Source: Microcaldota archaeon (GTDB lineage Archaea; Micrarchaeota; Micrarchaeia; Anstonellales; Bilamarchaeaceae). Taken from it: a stretch of DNA of 17,149 nt. Each line of letters opens with the position of its first letter. Position 1 is the first letter of the stretch. This document shows, piece by piece, positions 6,554 to 11,971 of this stretch. The notes under the pieces were generated by a model. That model was not told where the DNA came from. It made no database searches and was given only the letters and a program-made list of their open reading frames with translations. The position numbers and the translations under genes are program-made. The stretch lies in the NCBI GenBank assembly GCA_018813445.1, contig JAHJBR010000097.1, forward strand, positions 1 through 17,149. The letters are read 5' to 3'.

Positions 6554-7618
6554 ATGGGGGAAGAGGTAATGCACAAAACAGTAAAAAGAACAATGAGAAA
6601 ACTCCAAAAGGCAGCTGATGCATTGCTTGAAACATCGGTCGAAAGATTTGATTGGAACGGAATTGCAAAGGCATTTCAAGCAGGTGCGAATCCAGATTTG
6701 AGAGTGATATTGGAGGATATAAATAGACGTATTCCTATTCTAGTTGCTGCTTTTCACACATCAAATTATAAAAGTTTTTGGGATTACATTTTTAATAAAC
6801 CAACGCATGGTGATGCGTTCCATGCAAAAATAAAAAAACTTGTTACTGTGCTTATTGAAAATGGTGCTGATCCAAATGTAGTTTTTGGTGTGAGAAAAAG
6901 TACACCGTTGCATTATCTTGCATGGGGTTGTACTAGCCAGAGTGATTTTTATAGATATTTAAATGAGCGATTATACCTCCTTGATTTACTTCTTAATAAT
7001 CCGCAGGTCACTGTTTCTCCACAAAACATAGATGGTGATACACCACTTCATTTAGCAACAGGCAGAAAAATGCATGGCTTGGAAATAATGCGCAAACTTA
7101 TTGAACGTGGTGCCAAAGTAAATGCAAAAAACAACTTTGGAAAAACCCCCCTCCACATTGCAATGCAACTGGGATCTATTGAAGCTGTTATACAGCTCAT
7201 AAATGCTGATGCAAAAATCAATCTGCAAGATGCTCAAGGTAACACCCCCATACATAATGCAATTATGGCCTATAAGGGCGAAGAACTATTGCACACACAT
7301 CTTGAATGGCTTATCGCAGCTGGCGCAGATTTGAATATTCAAAATAATATAGGGAATACCCCACTTCACACTCTGGTATTTAGAGAGAATGACGACTTAA
7401 TAGTGAAATTTGTAAAAAATGGTGCAAATATACATATAGAAGGTGCAAATGGACGCACTCCATATATATTAGCATCAAAAAGTATGCGCAAGAGATTGCA
7501 AGCGATTAACAGTGGCGTAAAAGAACATCAGTCATTACCCCTGCCAACTCGCTTTAGGAATGGACTTGGAAAAATAAGGCAAGCAATTATGCCGCCTAAA
7601 GGAAAAGTACAAAAATAA
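6554..7618 (+). CDS. Ankyrin-repeat protein
   Basis: A 354-residue protein built largely of ankyrin repeats, modules that mediate protein-protein binding. TPLH-type repeat starts are at about residues 117 (TPLHYLA), 163 (TPLHLAT), 198 (TPLHIAM), 231 (TPIHNAI), 269 (TPLHTLV) and 302 (TPYILAS). Linkers of the GADPNV, GAKVNAKN, DAKINLQD and GADLNIQN type connect them. A degenerate repeat may occupy about 35-70 (FQAGANPDLR). The tail after about 320 is basic and probably disordered. There is no signal peptide or membrane segment. GGTGAT at 6545-6550 precedes ATG 6554; an AT-rich box at 6525-6535 may be the promoter. It lies alone between two translation operons. The binding partner cannot be inferred. 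Confidence 0.88.
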   Translation: MGEEVMHKTVKRTMRKLQKAADALLETSVERFDWNGIAKAFQAGANPDLRVILEDINRRIPILVAAFHTSNYKSFWDYIFNKPTHGDAFHAKIKKLVTVLIENGADPNVVFGVRKSTPLHYLAWGCTSQSDFYRYLNERLYLLDLLLNNPQVTVSPQNIDGDTPLHLATGRKMHGLEIMRKLIERGAKVNAKNNFGKTPLHIAMQLGSIEAVIQLINADAKINLQDAQGNTPIHNAIMAYKGEELLHTHLEWLIAAGADLNIQNNIGNTPLHTLVFRENDDLIVKFVKNGANIHIEGANGRTPYILASKSMRKRLQAINSGVKEHQSLPLPTRFRNGLGKIRQAIMPPKGKVQK

Positions 7619-7633
7619 TCTTTTTTTCTTTTT
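7619..7633 (+). terminator. T-rich terminator after the ankyrin gene
   Basis: Directly after the TAA stop the + strand has seven or more T, a C, then five T. Archaeal RNA polymerase terminates at such U-tracts without needing a hairpin. It also separates the ankyrin gene from the eL15 promoter region. Confidence 0.5.
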
Positions 7634-7641
7634 CAACTTAT

Positions 7642-7693
7642 TTTTTAAATCCTTTCATTTGAAATAGAAATACAGATCGGAAAACGATTTCTG
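7642..7693 (+). promoter_or_regulatory. Possible eL15 promoter and leader hairpin
   Basis: TTTTTAAAT at 7642-7650 resembles a TATA box and would start transcription near 7672. The leader from there to ATG 7750 is about 78 bases, long for this window. It begins with a possible hairpin: CAG-ATCG (7673-7679) pairing with CGAT-TT-CTG (7685-7693) through a two-base bulge. It could be a site for autogenous control by eL15 or Rpp30, but one copy gives no comparative support. Confidence 0.3.
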
Positions 7694-7749
7694 AATGTCC
7701 GAATGTGGCTAACCTAATTGGGATGCTGAACGGAAAAAAAGTGAATAAA

Positions 7750-8283
7750 ATGGGAGCATATAAATATATACAAAAAAATCTGGAAAAGGCATACGGAGAA
7801 AAGAACGAATTGTACAAGAAAAAGCTCTTGGAATGGAAAAGCGGAAAAGTTATTGAACGGGTTGAAAAACCAGCTAATCTTCCTCGCGCTAGAACACTTG
7901 GATACAAGGCCAAGAATGGATATGTTATTGTGCGCGTGAGAACCAAACGCGGAAGAAGGAAAAGGCCAAAAACCTGGGGAGGAAGAAAACCAAAGCACAG
8001 ATACCTATTTGTTCAACCTCAACTCTCCTACCAAGGAATGGCAGAGCAAAGGGCCAACCAGGCATACAAGAACCTTGAAGTTTTGAATTCCTATTGGATT
8101 GGAGAAGATGGAAACTACAAGTTCTTTGAAGTTATACTTGCTGATCCACAGATTGTGAAAGATGTTCCTGCTCTTAAGACAAAAGGAAGAGTGTTCCGTG
8201 GATTAACCTCCAGGGGAAGGAAAGCGCGCGGTTTACATGCAATAGGAAAAAGAAAGCAGCGCATTAATGTAAGGGGTAAGTAA
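7750..8283 (+). CDS. rpl15e: 50S ribosomal protein eL15
   Basis: Archaeal/eukaryal large-subunit protein, very basic and embedded in 23S rRNA. Recognised from MGAYKYIQ at the start, RARTLGYKAKNGYVIVRVRTKRGRRKRP in the middle, and the C-terminal GLTSRGRKARGL, GKRKQRINVRGK. The frame is open upstream to 7705, but MGAYKYIQ is the usual N-terminus and GTGA at 7741-7744 sits just before ATG 7750, so the 15-residue extension is rejected. 177 residues is slightly shorter than many homologues. The TAA stop overlaps the ATG of the Rpp30 gene by one base, a common archaeal pairing. Confidence 0.95.
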   Translation: MGAYKYIQKNLEKAYGEKNELYKKKLLEWKSGKVIERVEKPANLPRARTLGYKAKNGYVIVRVRTKRGRRKRPKTWGGRKPKHRYLFVQPQLSYQGMAEQRANQAYKNLEVLNSYWIGEDGNYKFFEVILADPQIVKDVPALKTKGRVFRGLTSRGRKARGLHAIGKRKQRINVRGK

Positions 8284-8738
8284 TGTATGATTTAATACGG
8301 GCTGAAACAGCAAAGCCCGAAAATTTTTATTTTTTAAAATTCTATTTTTATCAGGATGTGAAAAAGAAAATTCTACATGTGAATGGAATTGAAGAAGCAT
8401 TCAAATTCAAGAATAAGAAATCATTGGTTTTATTGCAAGATTATAAATTCGACATTGGATTAATGAAGCAATTTGGAGAAGGAAATTCCTGTTTCCTTAT
8501 TGATTTAAGCAGAATAATAGATAGCAGTGGATTCAGACGTGCAATTGAGCTTGGAAGAATGAGAAACTTCCTTAGAATCTGCACAAAATATGGAATCAGA
8601 TTTGCATTGGCTTCTTTTGCAAAATATGAATTCTCTATTAGGAATGCGGATGAACTTTGTCACATATGCTGCCTTCTTGGATTGAATATGGGTCAAGCAA
8701 AATTTGCATTACAAAGATTGCAAGAATATTTGGATTAG
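8283..8738 (+). CDS. rnp3: RNase P protein component 3 (Rpp30), short form
   Basis: Protein subunit of archaeal RNase P that normally pairs with Pop5 and activates RNA catalysis. The clearest match is the C-terminal half of the Rpp30 TIM-like barrel: FLIDLSRIIDSSGFRRAIELGRMRNFLRICTKYGIRFALASFAKYEFSIRNADELCHICCLLGL (71-134), where homologues carry an R..LR.A.KY...L..SS.A....DLR.P.DL pattern. At 151 residues it is clearly shorter than typical archaeal Rpp30 (about 200 or more), and the N-terminal half is compressed. Coupling to eL15 through a TAATG junction supports the call. The stop shares a 4-base overlap with the convergent lipoprotein gene. Confidence 0.78.
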   Translation: MYDLIRAETAKPENFYFLKFYFYQDVKKKILHVNGIEEAFKFKNKKSLVLLQDYKFDIGLMKQFGEGNSCFLIDLSRIIDSSGFRRAIELGRMRNFLRICTKYGIRFALASFAKYEFSIRNADELCHICCLLGLNMGQAKFALQRLQEYLD

Positions 8739-9943
8739 CTGCAATTCAAGAATGAATTGTAAATCTCAACGTAAGAATTGTATTCTTCTATATATTCATT
8801 GTATTGCTGGACACTGGAAGCATCTGAAATAAGTTCCTCGAGTACTTCAATTCTTTGTTCTGCATATCTGAAATCCGCAAGCTCTTCTGTTATTTCCTGA
8901 AGGGTATTCTCATCAAGCGCCTTTCCATCGTAAATTTCGAATATCCTCGGAGTGCTGATGATTCTAATTCCTTGGGCATAAACTCTTGAATTATCTGTGA
9001 ACCTGCTGCAGTTTGCAGTCATCTCTATGAAGCAGTAGGATGAATTATAGCTTGCATATTGTGCAGGGCACTTAATTCCTAAAGCCATATGTGATTCATT
9101 TTCATATGAGAAAAGAGCGACCCCATAACCTAGTTTTTTTCCAATAAGCGCACCAAGCATGGTTTTTCCGTTGCATACTCCTTTGTAATTGTAAATCACC
9201 TGATACGGATATTCAATATCTCCAGTTGCACTCCAATCATATGGGATGGATTGGGAAAATGCAAGCAAAATCTGAAGCCTTTCATCTGAATTTGATTCGT
9301 TTACTGATGAAACAAGATCATCAACTGCTTGCTGCTGAAGCTCATCTTCCAAAACCTGATGATAATAATCAACTTCCCAATTATCAGGGCAGTCCCCAGC
9401 ACACAAGTATTCCCTTGGAATTTCTTCATAATACTGATTCATTTCCTCATTTATCGAAAGCGAAGCCCAGTAAGGTTCGCCTTTATATGTCCATAGAAAG
9501 GTCTTGTAACCATCAGCAGGATAAAGGTTTATACATAAATTTTTTTCAGCTAGATAGCCGTTGGGGCATCCACAAAAAGAGGAATTATCCACTATTCTTC
9601 CATCATTGCAATAGCTTGGTTTGGATGAAAAACATTCTCCATGATTTACAGTTCCGTTCTCGTTTGTACAGAGAATTCCAGCTCTACAGGCATTAGATTC
9701 CAATACTTCTCCTTTTGCGCACCCGCATTTTTTGTAATTTGAAACAAGCACTCCCTTATCGCAGAAAAAAGGCTTTGTGTCTGAACATTGTCCTGAAGGA
9801 GTCTGGTCAGAACAATAGACCATAACTCCGGATATGTTGGTTATTTGAGTGGAATTATTGAACTGGATATTGCCGTCTATGCATCCCATAGAAAGGAATA
9901 GGGTAAAAAGAACTAATCCAAATATTATACTTATTTTATTCAA
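8735..9943 (-). CDS. Secreted transglutaminase-like lipoprotein with duplicated Cys-rich module
   Basis: The N-terminus has a hydrophobic signal and a lipobox-like LSMGC (Cys21), predicting membrane-anchored export. Two cysteine-rich modules with identical spacing follow: C-x7-C-x11-CGC-x10-C at 53-86 and 104-137, each preceded by another Cys (44, 92). The second half resembles a transglutaminase/cysteine-protease fold: YKGVCNGKTMLGALIGKKLG with Cys257, ESHMALGI with His285, and a possible acidic third residue in CFIEMT (Glu307). There are at least eight N-x-S/T sequons. A C-terminal coiled stretch is Tyr/Glu/Asn-rich. TTG 9943 is the likely start: GGTGAG lies six bases upstream, and it overlaps the purC stop as TTGA. 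Substrate unknown; cell-surface crosslinking or proteolysis are options. Confidence 0.72.
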   Translation of the reverse strand: MNKISIIFGLVLFTLFLSMGCIDGNIQFNNSTQITNISGVMVYCSDQTPSGQCSDTKPFFCDKGVLVSNYKKCGCAKGEVLESNACRAGILCTNENGTVNHGECFSSKPSYCNDGRIVDNSSFCGCPNGYLAEKNLCINLYPADGYKTFLWTYKGEPYWASLSINEEMNQYYEEIPREYLCAGDCPDNWEVDYYHQVLEDELQQQAVDDLVSSVNESNSDERLQILLAFSQSIPYDWSATGDIEYPYQVIYNYKGVCNGKTMLGALIGKKLGYGVALFSYENESHMALGIKCPAQYASYNSSYCFIEMTANCSRFTDNSRVYAQGIRIISTPRIFEIYDGKALDENTLQEITEELADFRYAEQRIEVLEELISDASSVQQYNEYIEEYNSYVEIYNSFLNCS

Positions 9944-10797
9944 AGCTTCTCACCAGTTATCATTTCATACGCCTTTAGATAGCGTTCTGAAGTCTTATTA
10001 ATTATTTCTTCTGGCAGTTGTGGCGCAGGGGGCTCTTTATTCCAACCGCTCTGCTCCAAATAATTGCGTAAAAATTGCTTATCCATGCTGTCCAGAATTC
10101 CTTTTTCATACTGATTCATAAGCCAATATCTAGAGGAATCTGGAGTAAGTGCTTCGTCCACAAGAATGATTCCATCTTCTGTTTTTCCAAACTCAAATTT
10201 CGTATCTGCAAGGATAAGGTTATGAGTAAGAAGATAGTCATGTGCAAAATTATATAACGCAATAGCCTTTGATTTAATGAAATCCACTGTTTCTTTTCCA
10301 AACATGTTCTCAGCTTCCTCGACGCTTATATTGATATCATGTCCTGATTCAGCTTTGGTTGCAGGAGTAAAGGTTGGTTCTGGAAGCCTTGAGCCGTTTT
10401 TCAAACCTTCTGGAAGCTTTATTCCTGCAAGGGTTCCTTGTTCTTTGTATTCTTTCCATCCGCTTCCTGTAAGATAACCGCGCACAACTGATTCCATAGG
10501 AACCACTTGGGCTTTTTTTACAATCATTGCTCTCCCTTGCACTGATTTTAAATTTTCTGGCATTTGGTCTGAAATTAAATGGTTTTTCACTATATCTCTA
10601 GTTTTTTTGAACCAAAATAATGAAAGACGATTCAGCACTTCTCCTTTCCTAGGAATAGGGTTTGGAAATATAGAATCAAATGCACTTATCCTATCTGTAG
10701 AGATAATGAGTAGATTTCCATCAAGTTCATATGTATCTCGTACTTTTCCCCTGTGCACAAACGGTAAATCAATTTCTGCTTTACTCATAGGTTCCAT
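9940..10797 (-). CDS. purC: Phosphoribosylaminoimidazole-succinocarboxamide synthase (SAICAR synthetase)
   Basis: Purine biosynthesis enzyme joining CAIR and aspartate with ATP to form SAICAR. Motifs in order: HRGKVRDTYELDG (15-27, nucleotide loop), STDRISAFDSIFP (33-45), VVRGYLTGSGWKEY (104-117), ADTKFEFG (197-204) and VDEALTPDSSRYW (213-225). The C-terminal PAPQLPEEIINKTSERYLKAYEMITG points to the longer form of the family; 285 residues fits it. GGTGGGA lies just before ATG 10797; an in-frame ATG nine bases later is less well placed. Middle gene of the dph2-purC-lipoprotein operon (9-base gap upstream, 4-base overlap downstream). It implies at least part of de novo purine synthesis. Confidence 0.96.
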   Translation of the reverse strand: MEPMSKAEIDLPFVHRGKVRDTYELDGNLLIISTDRISAFDSIFPNPIPRKGEVLNRLSLFWFKKTRDIVKNHLISDQMPENLKSVQGRAMIVKKAQVVPMESVVRGYLTGSGWKEYKEQGTLAGIKLPEGLKNGSRLPEPTFTPATKAESGHDINISVEEAENMFGKETVDFIKSKAIALYNFAHDYLLTHNLILADTKFEFGKTEDGIILVDEALTPDSSRYWLMNQYEKGILDSMDKQFLRNYLEQSGWNKEPPAPQLPEEIINKTSERYLKAYEMITGEKL

Positions 10798-10806
10798 ATT
10801 CCCACC

Positions 10807-11700
10807 TTATTTTAGCATTTCTAAAAGCTCTTTAAGCATTAAAATATTTAAAATCGGCTTTTCAAAAAGCTCTGTGTCATCTGCAATTCTTGGACATGCA
10901 GTGCTCACGTAAGCATCAAAGGCCATGAAATTCGCTATTGATAATGGGCTGAATTCGTTTGCGATTAGGAATGTGCTATGTTTCCCTATCTTTTCCAGCT
11001 CTTTTTTAGCCCATTTTGCAGCCTTTAGGTTGAATTGTCCCGGCTTGGTTGAAATAAGGATTCCAAACTTTTTAGCTTCCAATGCGGCTGCTATCGCACC
11101 TCTTCTTCTTTTCCTTAATCTTTCAATTTCTGAGTTGATTTGTTTGAATTGTTTTGTGTATGGATTGAATACATAAACTGGTTTTTCTTCACCTATCGCA
11201 AGCGCATGGAACATTCCATCTCCAATGAATAGGATTGCCTCTGCTTCTGGAATATTTATTGCAGTTGAATCACAACCTAAAACCTGACCTTTATATGCAG
11301 TCAGAGTTCCTTTTTTTGTAAGCACGCTTATTCCATTTTCTTTTAGGAATCGGATAATTTTAGAGATTGAATCAGAATGCTGCACAGTCGTTCCCAATGC
11401 AATCTTTTTGTATTTTTTTAATTCAGGAATTGTAATGGAAAGAGATTCTGGTTCAATATCTTTTTTCCATTCCACATATTCAACTTTTATTTTTGGTTTT
11501 AGATAAATTGGAAAAGGCGCGTGTCCAAAGTGAATTATTTTTTTTGCATTTATGAATTTTGCTTCTTCAAGCGCGAGATCACATGCCCCATAAACAGGAG
11601 CAGCGTGTAGAAATACTTCATGGCCTTCTGATTCAAGCTTTTTAACATAATCTAACGCATGCTTTTTGAGCCCCTCTGGAAACTGTAATAGAATTCGCAT
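10807..11700 (-). CDS. dph2: Diphthamide biosynthesis protein Dph2
   Basis: Radical-SAM-like enzyme that transfers the 3-amino-3-carboxypropyl group from S-adenosylmethionine to a histidine of EF-2, the first step of diphthamide formation. Archaeal Dph2 works as a homodimer with a [4Fe-4S] cluster held by three separated cysteines. All three are present in context: GAC (Cys40), LGCDS (Cys143) and STACPRIADD (Cys269). The start MRILLQFPEGLKKHA and segments GACDLALEEA, FGHAPFP, GDGMFHALA and NPYT match the family. Length 297 is slightly short. No ribosome binding site precedes ATG 11700; TATA-like sequence upstream suggests a short or absent leader. First gene of the operon with purC. Confidence 0.93.
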   Translation of the reverse strand: MRILLQFPEGLKKHALDYVKKLESEGHEVFLHAAPVYGACDLALEEAKFINAKKIIHFGHAPFPIYLKPKIKVEYVEWKKDIEPESLSITIPELKKYKKIALGTTVQHSDSISKIIRFLKENGISVLTKKGTLTAYKGQVLGCDSTAINIPEAEAILFIGDGMFHALAIGEEKPVYVFNPYTKQFKQINSEIERLRKRRRGAIAAALEAKKFGILISTKPGQFNLKAAKWAKKELEKIGKHSTFLIANEFSPLSIANFMAFDAYVSTACPRIADDTELFEKPILNILMLKELLEMLK

Positions 11701-11743
11701 GAGTAAAGAAGGAAAAAAGAGAATAAAATAGTATTGGTTCTGG

Positions 11744-11751
11744 ATTATAAT
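11744..11751. promoter_or_regulatory. TATA-like box before RNA copy 1 and dph2
   Basis: ATTATAAT is self-complementary and can serve either strand. On the + strand it predicts a start near 11773, about 30 bases before the conserved RNA core. On the - strand it predicts a start near 11721, about 20 bases before dph2 ATG 11700. It lies in a small direct repeat of TGGATTAT (11741-11748 and 11751-11758). Confidence 0.4.
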
Positions 11752-11771
11752 GGATTATGGATTGATAGCTG

Positions 11772-11971
11772 GGCATGGATATTTAGCTATTACCTTGTTT
11801 ACCAAAAAGTGTTTTGGCGATTGTGTGCACGAGCACTTTAGTGTCGGGCATACTCGGTTTTGGAGAGTAATATATGGGAGTTGACGGAAATTTAGTAATA
11901 AAATTTACGCGAAGTCGGCAACAGGCGACAACGTAAAAAGGATTCTTATAACCAGGTAGTCCCCCTTTTTT
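11772..11971 (+). ncRNA. Candidate structured RNA, copy 1
   Basis: Intergenic between ppsA and dph2, with no credible ORF. Core fold: closing pair CCAAAA (11802-11807) with TTTTGG (11858-11863); CGA (11818-11820) with TCG (11854-11856); GTGTGC (11823-11828) with GCATAC (11848-11853); GCAC (11833-11836) with GTGT (11841-11844) around a TTTA loop. A second hairpin, TTTACG (11904-11909) with CGTAAA (11932-11937) enclosing GTCG/CGAC, is absent from copy 2. The 3' end is AAAAAGG (11935-11941) with CCTTTTT (11964-11970). Copy 2 keeps the core pairing through compensatory and G.U changes valid on the + strand. The predicted start follows the TATA-like box at 11744-11751. The T-run end abuts the convergent ppsA stop. 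Ends are approximate. Alternatives are a dispersed repeat or a mobile-element end acting as DNA. Confidence 0.55.

Noticed and set aside
7705..7749. 15-residue N-terminal extension of eL15
   Set aside because: Homologues begin at MGAYKY-type sequence, and a GTGA site sits just before ATG 7750.
9226..9696. 156-residue frame on the + strand inside the lipoprotein gene
   Set aside because: The opposite strand has a signal peptide, regular Cys modules and catalytic-site context; this frame shows no recognisable domain or start signal.
10798..10806. Riboswitch or regulatory leader before purC
   Set aside because: Only nine bases separate dph2 and purC, just enough for the ribosome binding site.
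11802..11863. Integron attC-like site or IS200/IS605 end hairpin
   Set aside because: The hairpin resembles such sites in outline, but I find no paired GTTRRRY/RYYYAAC core sites and no integrase or TnpA/TnpB gene in the window. Not fully excluded, so listed as an alternative under the RNA call.
11874..11936. Short frame starting MGVDGNLVIKF within RNA copy 1
   Set aside because: No counterpart in copy 2, no ribosome binding site, and it lies in the copy-specific insertion.
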